In this document: piece by piece, positions 1 to 9,239 of the stretch
Layout: the number at the start of each line of letters is the position of its first letter
Position numbering within the stretch: the stretch's first letter is position 1
Source: Soehngenia sp.
Lineage (GTDB): Bacteria > Bacillota > Clostridia > Tissierellales > Tissierellaceae
Direction of reading: 5' to 3'
DNA: 64,000 bases
Assembly (NCBI GenBank): GCA_024637045.1
Contig: JAGXFX010000020.1
Span: forward strand, 1-64,000
Made by a program: the position numbers and the translations under genes
Notes under the pieces: model-generated
The model's database searches: none
Told to the model about the DNA's origin: nothing
Seen by the model: only the letters and a program-made list of their open reading frames with translations

Positions 1-22
1 AGTATACACTATAGCGGGGAGT

Positions 23-59
23 AAGATGGCTGCAATTGGCCATCTTTTTCCTTTTTTTT
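23..59 (+). terminator. Rho-independent terminator
   Basis: An 8-bp stem (23-30 paired with 39-46, loop of 8) is followed by a T-rich run. It reads as the terminator of a plus-strand gene that ends left of the window. Confidence 0.65.
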
Positions 60-72
60 GCAAAAAAAGTGA

Positions 73-116
73 AAGAATCAGTATCCTCATTTAAGAGTGT
101 ACTGATTCTTTTTTTT
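73..116. terminator. Bidirectional Rho-independent terminator
   Basis: An 11-bp perfect stem (73-83 with 100-110) has a T run on its right (plus strand) and an A run on its left. It can therefore terminate both incoming plus-strand transcription and the minus-strand gene ending at 174. Confidence 0.7.
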
Positions 117-173
117 AAGGCTATTTCCCGACAGCCCCTTTTCATGTTATTTCATATGCTGTTTCTTGTTTCT

Positions 174-3100
174 TTACGAGAGCACCTTTTCTACAAATAC
201 TTTCACAATTTCTGAATCGAACTGAGTCCCCGAACATCTTATAAGCTCCGCAATTGCATCCTCTTTTGATCGTGGAGTCTGATAAGGTCTAGTTGCTGTC
301 ATTGCCTCGTATGCATCTGCGACAGATATTATTCGAGATACCAAAGGAATCTCCTCACCCACAAGTCCTTCAGGATATCCCTTTCCATCAATCCTTTCAT
401 GATGATACAGTACATTTAAAGCAAGTATTGCATATTCATCTACAGATTTCAAAATCTGGTATCCTGTTTCAGGGTGCTTCTTGATTGTTTCAAACTCATT
501 CTGTGTTAGTCTTCCAGGTTTATTCAAGATTTCCGGTGGAACCATTATCTTTCCGATATCATGAAGTACAGCTGCTGTCTTGATATTCTCAATCTCATTC
601 TCTGAGAATCTCATTTCTCTTGCTATGGCCACGCAATACTGGGAAACCCTTTCTGTATGAATCTGCTCGTTGTCATATTTTAAATTTATATTCTTAAGTA
701 CGATTTCAATGGTCTGGCTTCTCATCAATTTTCCATATTTCAACTTGTCCTTGTACATATTATTGTCTGCTATTGTCTGAACTTTAGTGATATCCATATT
801 AGATGTGTTTTTTGTGGAAAAACCACTAGCAAGTGAAACAATTACAGAGTCCATTTTAATGTTTTTAGCTGAATCTTCTAACCTATTCTTGATTCTCAGA
901 GCCTCTACCTCATCGGTCTTAGGAAGAAGAATCATGAACTCGTCTCCACCCATTCTTCCGATGATGTCGTCATCTCTGCATACTCTTTTCAACATATCCG
1001 CGACACTTGTAAGCAACCTGTCACCCATCTTATGTCCAAAAGCATCATTTGTAAGCTTTAGACCATTCACATCAATTGATATTATAGTAAATGGAATGTT
1101 TCTCTGTGTGTCTAATCTATTTATTGAATCTTCCATATACCTCCTGTTGTATAATCCCGTCAAGTAGTCATGGTAACTGAGATACTCAATTTCATCTATC
1201 TTTTCCTTTTTCTCTGTAAAGTCTCTAAATACTATAACTACTCCTGTAACAATGCCATCTTCACTTCTAATTGGAGCTGCACTATCTTCAACAGGTATCC
1301 TTCTTCCATCTTTAGAAATAAGAATTGTATCCTTGGCAAGCTCGATTATACTCCTACTTTCAAATACTTTTTCCATGATATCCTCACAAAGTTCTCCTGT
1401 ATGTTCATTGATGATGTGAAATACCTTCTCAAATGGCAAACCCTTTGCTTCAGACTGATTCCATCCTGTGAGTTTCTCCGCAATAGGGTTCATTAATTGA
1501 ACTCTTCCCCGAAAATCAGTTGAAATGACTCCATCCCCTACAGATAAAAGTGTTGTCTTTAATTGCTCTTTTTCTGTAAATATCTCCTCCTGCAGCTTTT
1601 TTCGCTCAGTGATATCCATAAATGTAACAACTCCACCTACGATTCTTCCATCAACTTTCTGTGGATAACTGAAGTACTCAACAGCAAAACTCTTGTTGTC
1701 CTTTGTCCAGAAGACTTCGTTGTCAACATGTGTACCCTGTCCACTTCTCATGCCTTCAACTATGGAGCATTGTTCTGAACTTACGTGGAACCCATCTCTG
1801 GAACTGTGGTGTATTTTCTCATGCATGTTATTACCAAGCAGCTCATCATGGCCTTCATAACCCAACATCTTCAAGGCACTGTTATTTATAAATGTACAAT
1901 TCCCATCAAGGTCAATTCCATAGATCCCCTCAGCTGATGAATCTAGAATCAGCTGGAGTTTGTCTTTGTTTTCTTCAAGTTTATGGTTTGCATCTCTTAT
2001 TTCTTCTGTTCTTGCCTCTACCTCATTTTCAAGATTATGTACAAGGGAATAGATTCTATCTGCCATTTGATTGTATGATTCGCCTATTTTCCCTACCTCA
2101 TCCTGCCGGAATATACTGACTCTTTTGGTCAGATCACCCTCTGAAAAACTCTTATTAGCCTGAAAAATTTCTTTCATAGGGTCTAATAGATTTTTGATTA
2201 TTATCATAAAAACAATGAATGAAAACAGCAGTCCCACAGACCCAATTAACAAACTGTCCCTAAGTGAATCTTCAACCGTAGTTCCCAATAAACTCTCAGG
2301 AACTGCTGTTATTACAATCCAATCTATGCCAGGAAGATTAAACTCAGTTGCCTTGCTGAATAGAGTCTCCTGTCCTCTTTCACCTTCAACAAGTCCTGAA
2401 TTACCATTTAAATATTCTTCATATGTTAAAAGTGCAACTCTATTATCTGTATCAGCAATATTTAGCCTATCAAAGTTACCATCCGCGTCAATAATATAGT
2501 TTTCATCACCCAGTGAATTTGCAACCACAAATCCCGTTTCCCTCTCAACTATCATTGCATAGGAATCAGCAGATTCAGTGATTTCACTCAATACACCATT
2601 CAAACCTGAAAGAAGCATATGTACGCCAAGCACTCCATTTAGTTCACCTGAATTGTTTATTACAGGTGCTGCGGCCGATATTGATAGGTCATTCATAACA
2701 AAATGCTTATATGCAGGTGAAAAGGAGAATCCACCTTGACTGATGGCTGCTTTGTACCAAGCCCTTGTCCTTGGATCAAAAGATCCAACGTCCCTTGAAA
2801 ACTCACCTACTGTTCCATTATCATTGGCATAATAATACCAGGAATTTCCTCCCGTTTCTTCGTTGTTTACCATCAATTCTACATCGCCAGATTCATTTCT
2901 CCTGGCTCCGTAGTACTCCCCTGCCTCTGATCCATAACTGAAGCTATAGACAATATCATCCTGGGTGTTTAGTGTATTCAGAAAGAACAAGTCTCTTGAA
3001 GCAGGGTTTTCAATATCAACAACACCATCTTCAAGCATACCTTGGTTCATTTGAATTATATGCTCGGGGATATGAAGATAAGTCTCGATTTTATTGGCTA

Positions 3101-3278
3101 TATCTTTATTCAAATTATCTGCCAGTCTTATGATAACCTTTTCATTGGAATCACTCCACTTTGTGAAGGTTACATATCCAATTGCACCTACCGTAAGTGT
3201 AATACTCAATATAAATAAAATTATTACTGTTGCTTTAATCGAGATTGAATCAATGAATTTCCTTAGTGATCGATTCAT
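174..3278 (-). CDS. Membrane sensor with dCache-like, HAMP, two PAS, GGDEF and HD-GYP domains
   Basis: A probable cyclic-di-GMP turnover protein of about 1034 residues. An N-terminal membrane helix (about 15-38) is followed by an extracellular sensor region of Cache type, a second helix near 340, HAMP, and two PAS domains. A GGDEF domain follows with the motif intact (RMGGDEF). The C-terminal HD-GYP domain has HDIGK, HHE and DGKGYP intact, so both synthesis and hydrolysis are chemically possible. The start at 3278 was chosen over the longer frame to 3470 because ATG there follows AGGAGCC and leads straight into the signal anchor. The protein stands alone between terminators and the pst operon. 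Signal and output targets cannot be told from sequence. Confidence 0.9.
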   Translation of the reverse strand: MNRSLRKFIDSISIKATVIILFILSITLTVGAIGYVTFTKWSDSNEKVIIRLADNLNKDIANKIETYLHIPEHIIQMNQGMLEDGVVDIENPASRDLFFLNTLNTQDDIVYSFSYGSEAGEYYGARRNESGDVELMVNNEETGGNSWYYYANDNGTVGEFSRDVGSFDPRTRAWYKAAISQGGFSFSPAYKHFVMNDLSISAAAPVINNSGELNGVLGVHMLLSGLNGVLSEITESADSYAMIVERETGFVVANSLGDENYIIDADGNFDRLNIADTDNRVALLTYEEYLNGNSGLVEGERGQETLFSKATEFNLPGIDWIVITAVPESLLGTTVEDSLRDSLLIGSVGLLFSFIVFMIIIKNLLDPMKEIFQANKSFSEGDLTKRVSIFRQDEVGKIGESYNQMADRIYSLVHNLENEVEARTEEIRDANHKLEENKDKLQLILDSSAEGIYGIDLDGNCTFINNSALKMLGYEGHDELLGNNMHEKIHHSSRDGFHVSSEQCSIVEGMRSGQGTHVDNEVFWTKDNKSFAVEYFSYPQKVDGRIVGGVVTFMDITERKKLQEEIFTEKEQLKTTLLSVGDGVISTDFRGRVQLMNPIAEKLTGWNQSEAKGLPFEKVFHIINEHTGELCEDIMEKVFESRSIIELAKDTILISKDGRRIPVEDSAAPIRSEDGIVTGVVIVFRDFTEKKEKIDEIEYLSYHDYLTGLYNRRYMEDSINRLDTQRNIPFTIISIDVNGLKLTNDAFGHKMGDRLLTSVADMLKRVCRDDDIIGRMGGDEFMILLPKTDEVEALRIKNRLEDSAKNIKMDSVIVSLASGFSTKNTSNMDITKVQTIADNNMYKDKLKYGKLMRSQTIEIVLKNINLKYDNEQIHTERVSQYCVAIAREMRFSENEIENIKTAAVLHDIGKIMVPPEILNKPGRLTQNEFETIKKHPETGYQILKSVDEYAILALNVLYHHERIDGKGYPEGLVGEEIPLVSRIISVADAYEAMTATRPYQTPRSKEDAIAELIRCSGTQFDSEIVKVFVEKVLS

Positions 3279-3496
3279 AGGTGGCTCCTCCCTATATGTT
3301 AGTTGGAGTGATATGTAAAATACATGGTAATGTATAAAACTTAATGTTTGTAGACAACTTCGATTATAGCACTTAGTATTAATATATACAATTAAAATAC
3401 CGTTCAAATATCTGAAAATTCTGCACAAAAAACTGTCAGCTATAATCAGCCAACAGCCATTGCTCCACAAAATTATTCAGGATCAAATAAGTTATT

Positions 3497-4276
3497 TTAT
3501 CCGAATCTACCTGTTATATAATCCTCTGTTCTCTTGTCTTGGGGATTACTGAATATTTTGTGTGTCATGTCAAATTCAATCAGCTCTCCACTCAAGAAGA
3601 ATGCCGTTTTATCAGATATCCTTGCAGCTTGCTGCATATTATGAGTAACAATAATAACCGTATATTCCTTCTTCAAATCCTCCATCAATTCCTCAATCCT
3701 CATTGTTGCAACTGGATCAAGTGCAGATGTTGGCTCGTCCATGAGTATAACTTCAGGACTTACTGCCATTGTCCTTGCAATACATAGCCTCTGCTGTTGC
3801 CCACCTGACAGACTATATGCATTTTCAGACATTCTGTCCTTTACCTCATCCCACAGAGCTGCGCCTCGTAGACTTTGCTCAGCAATTTCCATGAGGATTT
3901 TCTTGTCTTTGACTCCATGAATTTTTGGGCCGTATACTACATTCTCAAAAATGGACTTTGGAAAAGGATTAGGCTTTTGAAATACCATTCCAACCCTTGT
4001 TCTAAGCTCCTCCACCATCATGTGAGATCCAAAAATATCATGGCCATGATATAGAATTTCTCCCTCAGTTCTGACGATAGGTATACTTTCAATCATACGG
4101 TTAAGTGTTTTTACAAAAGTAGACTTGCCACAGCCGGATGGTCCGATTATGGCAGTGATTTCGTTTTCTTCAACACCCATAGTAATATCTTTAAGGGCTT
4201 GATTGTCTCCATACCAGAGATTAAGTCCTCTTACATCATATACATATTTATTTTGTTCTTCATTAGTACTTCTCAC
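3497..4276 (-). CDS. pstB: Phosphate ABC transporter ATP-binding protein PstB
   Basis: ATPase of the high-affinity phosphate importer, coupling ATP hydrolysis to PstCA on the cytoplasmic face. Walker A (GPSGCGKST), ABC signature (LSGGQQQR) and Walker B (VILMDEP) are present, and the length (about 259 residues) is typical. The frame opens with TTG at 4291 directly after the pstA stop, without a ribosome site. GTG at 4276 sits 7-8 bases behind GGGGGA, so that start is preferred. It is the last gene of pstS-pstC-pstA-pstB. No phoU follows in this window, which is less usual for the operon. Confidence 0.95.
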   Translation of the reverse strand: MRSTNEEQNKYVYDVRGLNLWYGDNQALKDITMGVEENEITAIIGPSGCGKSTFVKTLNRMIESIPIVRTEGEILYHGHDIFGSHMMVEELRTRVGMVFQKPNPFPKSIFENVVYGPKIHGVKDKKILMEIAEQSLRGAALWDEVKDRMSENAYSLSGGQQQRLCIARTMAVSPEVILMDEPTSALDPVATMRIEELMEDLKKEYTVIIVTHNMQQAARISDKTAFFLSGELIEFDMTHKIFSNPQDKRTEDYITGRFG

Positions 4277-4291
4277 AGTCTTTTCCCCCAA

Positions 4292-5248
4292 TTAAAATGT
4301 TTTCTGGAATTTATTCCTTATTACAATTGCCACTGAGTTCAGAATAAACAATGTTAACAGCAGCACAACAATGGTCGCTGACGCAAGATAGGCATACTCT
4401 GGTGTCAATACCGTATCCAGGGTCCAGTAATATATCTGTATCGGCATAACAGTAAAATCATCCAAAACACCAGTAGGTATTTTCATTATCAGTGTTGGAA
4501 TCCCAAGTACTACCAAAGGTGCCGTCTCGCCTATCGCCCTTGAAATCGCAAGAATTGCCCCAGTCAAAATCCCTGGGATTGAAACTGGCAATACAACTCT
4601 CCATATGGTGGTCCACTTGTCTGCACCCATTCCATAAGATGCTTCCCTCAGGAAACCGGGCACTGCTCGAAGTGCCTCTTGTGAAGATACTACAACGATG
4701 GGCAGAACCAGTAACGACATTGTTAATCCTCCTGCCATTATGCTTGATCCAAGGCTCAGCATCCTTGAGAATACAGTAAGACCCAATAGTCCAAATATAA
4801 CCGATGGCACACTGGCAAGGTTTGAAATGTTTACCTTGATAAACCTTTGGATTCTTCCCTCGATTGCGTACTCTTCAAGATAAATGGCAGTGGAAACACC
4901 TAAAATCAGCGTTACCGGTATAACGATCATCATTAGATAAAGAGTACCCACAATTGCACCTATTATCCCGGCTTTCTCAGGGAATATTGAAAGGTTGCTT
5001 GTCAGAAACTGCCAGTCCAGCCATCCAATACTACCCTTAATAATCTGAAAAAGAAGTATTACTAACACTACCACAGCAAAAACAGTTGACAGTGAAAACA
5101 GGTGCTTGGCAAAGTTATTAAGTCCTATTCTCCATGATATTCTATTTTTATTGAAAGTTACCCTTTTTCCCCCAGGTCCCTTTTTATTATCATTCATTGA
5201 ATCCACATCCTTTTCAAGTATGGAATCCTTCTTATTTTTAGAATTCAT
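4292..5248 (-). CDS. pstA: Phosphate ABC transporter permease PstA
   Basis: Inner-membrane permease of the Pst phosphate importer, pairing with PstC. It has a hydrophilic N-terminal extension of about 45 residues, then six or so membrane segments and the binding-protein-dependent permease loop (EALRAVPGFLREASYGMGA). ATG at 5248 overlaps the pstC stop as ATGA, behind GGAGG, which supports translational coupling; a TTG one codon earlier is less likely. The pstB gene follows immediately. Confidence 0.95.
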   Translation of the reverse strand: MNSKNKKDSILEKDVDSMNDNKKGPGGKRVTFNKNRISWRIGLNNFAKHLFSLSTVFAVVVLVILLFQIIKGSIGWLDWQFLTSNLSIFPEKAGIIGAIVGTLYLMMIVIPVTLILGVSTAIYLEEYAIEGRIQRFIKVNISNLASVPSVIFGLLGLTVFSRMLSLGSSIMAGGLTMSLLVLPIVVVSSQEALRAVPGFLREASYGMGADKWTTIWRVVLPVSIPGILTGAILAISRAIGETAPLVVLGIPTLIMKIPTGVLDDFTVMPIQIYYWTLDTVLTPEYAYLASATIVVLLLTLFILNSVAIVIRNKFQKTF

Positions 5249-6168
5249 CAATACTCCTCCCTGTATTTCCTTGAAATATACTGAGCAATAAGATTCATGC
5301 CCAATGTAAATACAAATAGGATTAATCCAACTGCATACAGACTATAGTAACCCACTGTCCCACTGCCAGCATCACCACTTGTAAACTCTACAATATATGC
5401 CGTCATTGTCTGCATGGACTGGGTTATGTCAAAGGTAAAATTTTTGGAACTTCCACTTGCTATTGTAACAATCATCGTTTCACCAATAGCTCTTGATATT
5501 CCCAATACAATTGATGCAACTATTCCTGAAATCGATGCTGGTATTATAACCTTTAGGGTAGTTTCAAGCTTCGTTGATCCAAGACCCAAAGCTCCATCTT
5601 TCATAATTGTAGGTACAGCATTCATTGCATCCTCTGATAGGGATGCCACCATTGGTATTATCATAATCCCCATTACGATTCCAGGACTAAGGGCATTTTT
5701 TGCTCCCAAAGAAGGAATCAGATTCATCAACAGGGGGGTAACAAATGAATATGCGAAAAAACCATATACTATAGTCGGTATTCCCGCTAAAACTTCAAGT
5801 ATAGGTTTCAGAACCTTTCTAAGCTTAGCCGATGCAAACTGGCTTAAATAAATTGCAGCTGCCATTCCAACAGGAACAGCGACAATCATTGCAATTATTG
5901 TAGTTAACAATGTCCCGTTTAAAAGGGGGAGGAAACCAAAAGAGGGATCCCTCGACAAAGGATTAAGATTTGTGGAAAAGACCTCTCTTATTGGTACCTG
6001 TGAAAAGAACTTGATTGAATCAAATATCAATGTATATACAATACCAAAGGTAGTAATTACGGATATCGAAGCCATAACAAAAAAGACCTTGGGCATGACC
6101 TTGTCTGAGAAGTGATTCTTATTTCTTATATTATTCTGGATAATTTCTCTTATACTGTTTTTTCCCAT
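5248..6168 (-). CDS. pstC: Phosphate ABC transporter permease PstC
   Basis: Partner permease of PstA in phosphate uptake. About 306 residues with a cytoplasmic N-terminus, membrane segments and the permease EAA-type loop (SEDAMNAVPTIMKDGALGLG). The ATG follows GGGGAGATAAGC. It is separated from pstS by about 78 bases that hold a 9-bp hairpin, and its stop overlaps the pstA start. Confidence 0.95.
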   Translation of the reverse strand: MGKNSIREIIQNNIRNKNHFSDKVMPKVFFVMASISVITTFGIVYTLIFDSIKFFSQVPIREVFSTNLNPLSRDPSFGFLPLLNGTLLTTIIAMIVAVPVGMAAAIYLSQFASAKLRKVLKPILEVLAGIPTIVYGFFAYSFVTPLLMNLIPSLGAKNALSPGIVMGIMIIPMVASLSEDAMNAVPTIMKDGALGLGSTKLETTLKVIIPASISGIVASIVLGISRAIGETMIVTIASGSSKNFTFDITQSMQTMTAYIVEFTSGDAGSGTVGYYSLYAVGLILFVFTLGMNLIAQYISRKYREEY

Positions 6169-6208
6169 GCTTATCTCCCCTGATCTATCTAAATCCAGAT
6201 TAATGACC

Positions 6209-6230
6209 GTGAGAAGTTTTTACTTCTCAC
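6209..6230 (-). other. Intercistronic hairpin between pstS and pstC
   Basis: A perfect 9-bp inverted repeat (6209-6217 with 6222-6230) with a 4-base loop lies just after the pstS stop. On the minus strand it is not followed by a T run. It is therefore more likely a processing or attenuation stem that raises pstS mRNA over pstCAB than a full terminator. This role is inferred from position. Confidence 0.5.
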
Positions 6231-6246
6231 AGTCTCAATCATTCTA

Positions 6247-7227
6247 CTATTTTAGTGCTTCAAGTTGTTGATAGTATTCTGCATATGTCTCTGCTGGAAG
6301 TGGTGCAAATCCATTCTCACCTGCAAGTCTAGCTGAACCATCTGGTGATACTACATACATTGCAAAATCAAGAACTTGTGGTTTTTCCTCTGCATAATCA
6401 AGATTCAGGTAAGTGTATACAAGTCTTGTGAACCCTGCGTATGGTAGATCTTCACCTATTGTTTCCAGTGCAGGTCCGACAGGTCCGTTACCGAAATCAA
6501 TTTTAACTGCTTGCAGCTTATCTGTGTTACTAGCATAGTATCCATACCCAAAGAATGCTATTGCATTTTCGTCTTTTGATACCAGGTCAACAAGTGTTGA
6601 ATACTCTTGTTGTAGGTTAGCTGTTTTTACCATGTCCTGCTCATCAAGAATTTCATCATAGAAGAATTCAAATGTTCCGTGATTCTCATTTGGTCCGTAG
6701 AAATTTACTTCTTCTGCTGGCCACTCTGGTCTGATATCTGACCAAAGAACTACATCCTCATCATTATATGTTCCAGACAGATACATGTTAACAATCTCGT
6801 CCTGAGTCATTTCAGTAGCCCAGTCGTTGTTATTGTTTATTACCATTGTAAGTCCGTCATATGCCAGTTTGATTTCCATTACATCTTCGCCGAAAACCAA
6901 TCCGTTTTCTTCAAGCTGAGCAATCTCTTCATCTTTTATTTTTCTGGATGAATTCGAGAAATCTGTTTCCCCAGGAATGAATTTCTTAAACCCGGCACTT
7001 GATCCCGCTCTACCAACCTGAACGCTTACACCTGATTCTTCGTTAGTCATATATTCTTCTGCAATATGAGCCATCAATGGATAAACTGTACCGGATCCGT
7101 CAACTATAACCGCACCCTCTAATTCACTTCCGTCTGCAGGTGTTTCTCCTCCACCTCCACAAGCTGTAAGTGTAAATGTCATAATCAATACAAATGCCAA
7201 TACAAAAAACTTTTTTGAATTTCTCAA
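6247..7227 (-). CDS. pstS: Phosphate-binding lipoprotein PstS
   Basis: Extracytoplasmic phosphate-binding protein that delivers phosphate to PstCA. It has a lipoprotein signal peptide with lipobox LTAC, then the phosphate-binding segments DGSGTVYPL and GRAGSSAGFKKF. At 326 residues it is normal for the family. The start codon is TTG, 8 bases behind AAGGAGG. It heads the operon. Upstream (7288-7316) lie three CTTA-type repeats at about 11-bp spacing that look like a PhoP binding region. Confidence 0.95.
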   Translation of the reverse strand: MRNSKKFFVLAFVLIMTFTLTACGGGGETPADGSELEGAVIVDGSGTVYPLMAHIAEEYMTNEESGVSVQVGRAGSSAGFKKFIPGETDFSNSSRKIKDEEIAQLEENGLVFGEDVMEIKLAYDGLTMVINNNNDWATEMTQDEIVNMYLSGTYNDEDVVLWSDIRPEWPAEEVNFYGPNENHGTFEFFYDEILDEQDMVKTANLQQEYSTLVDLVSKDENAIAFFGYGYYASNTDKLQAVKIDFGNGPVGPALETIGEDLPYAGFTRLVYTYLNLDYAEEKPQVLDFAMYVVSPDGSARLAGENGFAPLPAETYAEYYQQLEALK

Positions 7228-7287
7228 TGTAGTTGCCTCCTTAGATTATGTTCCAATTTTCTTTTCATACATAGAATAACAGGACTA

Positions 7288-7316
7288 CATTAAGGATTTA
7301 TAAGGTGAATGTTAAG
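7288..7316 (-). promoter_or_regulatory. Candidate Pho box upstream of pstS
   Basis: On the minus strand CTTAACA, CTTATAA and CTTAATG occur in the same orientation 12 and 10 bases apart, about 60-90 bases before the pstS start. Spaced hexamer repeats of this sort are what PhoP/PhoB-type regulators bind. The call is by resemblance only. Confidence 0.4.
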
Positions 7317-7344
7317 AGTATGTAAAATCGAAAAAAGGCAAAAA

Positions 7345-7374
7345 AAATCATCGATTATCACTAATCGACGATTT
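7345..7374 (-). terminator. Rho-independent terminator after the 64-residue ORF
   Basis: A 13-bp stem with one mismatch around a 4-base loop is followed on the minus strand by T7 and T6 runs. It closes the small gene starting at 7577 and separates it from the pstS promoter. Confidence 0.75.
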
Positions 7375-7382
7375 CTCAAAAT

Positions 7383-7577
7383 CTAACTAAGTACTTTTCT
7401 CATCTTAACTTCCTTACATACTTTTGGTGTAACAACAAATGCAGTAAAAGTTGCTAATGCTGATGTTGTAGCTATCAATACAGGTGAAGTTTTTCTAAGG
7501 CCTTTTGTCATGTTCATCATTGATCTTATCAGTACAAATATCGCTGTAAGGATTCTTATCTTTGTTCCAAGTTTCAT
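7383..7577 (-). CDS. Small basic protein with hydrophobic segments, unknown function
   Basis: A 64-residue lysine/arginine-rich protein with two mildly hydrophobic stretches (about 8-20 and 30-50). I do not recognise a family. It is likely real: ATG sits 5 bases behind AGGAAGG, a strong terminator lies immediately downstream, and no larger gene competes on either strand. The role could be a small membrane-associated protein. Confidence 0.5.
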   Translation of the reverse strand: MKLGTKIRILTAIFVLIRSMMNMTKGLRKTSPVLIATTSALATFTAFVVTPKVCKEVKMRKVLS

Positions 7578-7667
7578 AGTATCCTTCCTCTCTATTTTTA
7601 AGATTAATTAGCCTTCCTATCTGATGTAATACCCATCGTTTCATCAATAAATCATTTGCTGGTAGAC

Positions 7668-8504
7668 TTATCTGAACTCAAGTTTCACAATCTCAACCTT
7701 GAACCAAGTGTATAGTTTTTGAGGAAGTCGCCAGGTTAAATCAATTGAAATTGGCATTCTGATACCGTCCATTACATTGATTTCACGTGATTCACCAATA
7801 CATTCAAGCATTTGCGCTTTATCATCTGCTTCTTTGAATCTCATGGCACTTGCGTAGAGGACATCTCCTTCCTCGTCAAAGTGAAGGTAAGCCTCGCCAG
7901 GTACTCCCCTGTGATTCATGACAACTCTGGCAGTCTTTTTGTCGATCTGCTTCCACTTCATATTCTTATTCAAAGCTGCCTGGGGATACCATGGAAGCTC
8001 CAACAGATATCTCTGAAATGAAGACTGGTTTATTTTAGGTCCGTTTTTTTTATATGCAACCTTGACAATGTTCAGCAACCTCCTTTGGTGCGAACCAACT
8101 CCATCAACATAGCTGTCTGAACCGTAGACATAAATAAAGGGCATCTTCTCTGATTTTACCTGCCAAACAAAGGATGGTTCAATCAAGCCAACTATCTGAG
8201 TGGATGAAACAAAAATCCACTTTTCAGATTCAGAATCAAGTCTCATTTGCCCTTTTTGCTTGATATGGGCAGTTCTTTTCCACTCACTTCCTACCACATT
8301 CGACTTTATCAACCATTTTTTTACTATCCCAGGAAGGTGAGCAATGTCTTCCTCTTGAATTGTTCCTACTCTTGATGTATTCTGCATATCTTTAAGCTGT
8401 TTGATTTCTTTTTTGGTTTTTCGTTTATGGAAAACACCAGGCACTTTTGTAACCAAAAGAAAAATCAATAGCATTACTCCTACAAAGTATTGAATTGAAT
8501 CCAA
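7668..8504 (-). CDS. DUF6544/DUF6920-like membrane-anchored protein
   Basis: A protein of about 278 residues with one N-terminal membrane helix (about 5-22), a basic linker, and a globular domain starting near LPGIVKKWL. The domain pattern (GxMR, late RMPISIDLTWRLP) resembles the uncharacterised DUF6544 family. The start is TTG behind AAAGGTGGTG. It follows the 8528-9127 gene by 23 bases and is probably cotranscribed with it. No catalytic residues are evident and the function is unknown. Confidence 0.65.
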   Translation of the reverse strand: MDSIQYFVGVMLLIFLLVTKVPGVFHKRKTKKEIKQLKDMQNTSRVGTIQEEDIAHLPGIVKKWLIKSNVVGSEWKRTAHIKQKGQMRLDSESEKWIFVSSTQIVGLIEPSFVWQVKSEKMPFIYVYGSDSYVDGVGSHQRRLLNIVKVAYKKNGPKINQSSFQRYLLELPWYPQAALNKNMKWKQIDKKTARVVMNHRGVPGEAYLHFDEEGDVLYASAMRFKEADDKAQMLECIGESREINVMDGIRMPISIDLTWRLPQKLYTWFKVEIVKLEFR

Positions 8505-8527
8505 ATCTACACCACCTTTAATTTTTC

Positions 8528-9127
8528 CTAATCAACTATATGGAGCGCCTTAACAAATAATATCTCACAAGCTCCGTTCCCTGTGTCTCCTCTAGTCATG
8601 CTGGTCTCCCATGCACCATTTTCAAAGTGCACATCCACAAGATATCCTTCTATCCTGATGTAATCGTTCTCACGAATTTTCTTAATCTCTCTTTTAACTT
8701 CATCATTTTCTGGAATAAGGTGCACATTGGCAGAATGATTTGCAATATACCTCTCTTCAACCATACCTGGCTCATAAGTATAATAATACCATCTACCACT
8801 CTGGGAGTAGTTAATATATTGATCGTACTCCTCTTTGTTCAAATCTCCCCATGCAAGAATGACGTCATAGTCTGAAACCAAAGAAGAATAATCTGAGTAT
8901 TTTCTCTTGCCCTTTACGACACCTCTTATGTCATATTCAGCCTTAATGGTTAAGTCCACTTCGCCATCTTCAATTTGGTAGCTAATTCTATTAAGTGGAT
9001 ATCGATTGCTCTGTTCAGGAATGGCTACCGTTCCCTGGTAGGATGAATTGTCTCCTAGAATTGAAGCTCCAAGAAATATTAAAACAGCAACAAGCATCAT
9101 AGTTAGAAATCTGATAAGCTGGTTCAT
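8528..9127 (-). CDS. Conserved exported protein of unknown function
   Basis: A 199-residue protein with an N-terminal signal or anchor helix (about 5-25). The globular part has the blocks DYDVILAWGDLN, NHSANVHLIPENDEV, IRIEGYLVDV and a C-terminal TRGDTGNGACEI. I recall such blocks in uncharacterised bacterial exported proteins but no function. ATG follows GGAGGAGAG. It is first in a two-gene unit with the DUF6544-like gene, which suggests a shared envelope role. That is inference. Confidence 0.6.
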   Translation of the reverse strand: MNQLIRFLTMMLVAVLIFLGASILGDNSSYQGTVAIPEQSNRYPLNRISYQIEDGEVDLTIKAEYDIRGVVKGKRKYSDYSSLVSDYDVILAWGDLNKEEYDQYINYSQSGRWYYYTYEPGMVEERYIANHSANVHLIPENDEVKREIKKIRENDYIRIEGYLVDVHFENGAWETSMTRGDTGNGACEILFVKALHIVD

Positions 9128-9200
9128 CCTACTCTCCTCCTTCGTTTCCTTATACTAATAGTATACCTTATTGAAGATTATTTGTGCAGATATGAACGTA

Positions 9201-9236
9201 AAAAAAGGATTTGCAGTCTCCTGCAAATCCTTTTTT
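9201..9236 (-). terminator. Rho-independent terminator of the sigma-54 amino-acid operon
   Basis: A perfect 16-bp stem (9201-9216 with 9221-9236) is flanked by T/A runs just after the transporter stop at 9240. It is the end of the minus-strand unit that starts near 12890. Confidence 0.85.
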
Positions 9237-9239
9237 GTA

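Noticed and set aside
174-3278. Possible degenerate GGDEF or HD-GYP domain
   Set aside because: Both signatures are intact, so loss of activity cannot be claimed.
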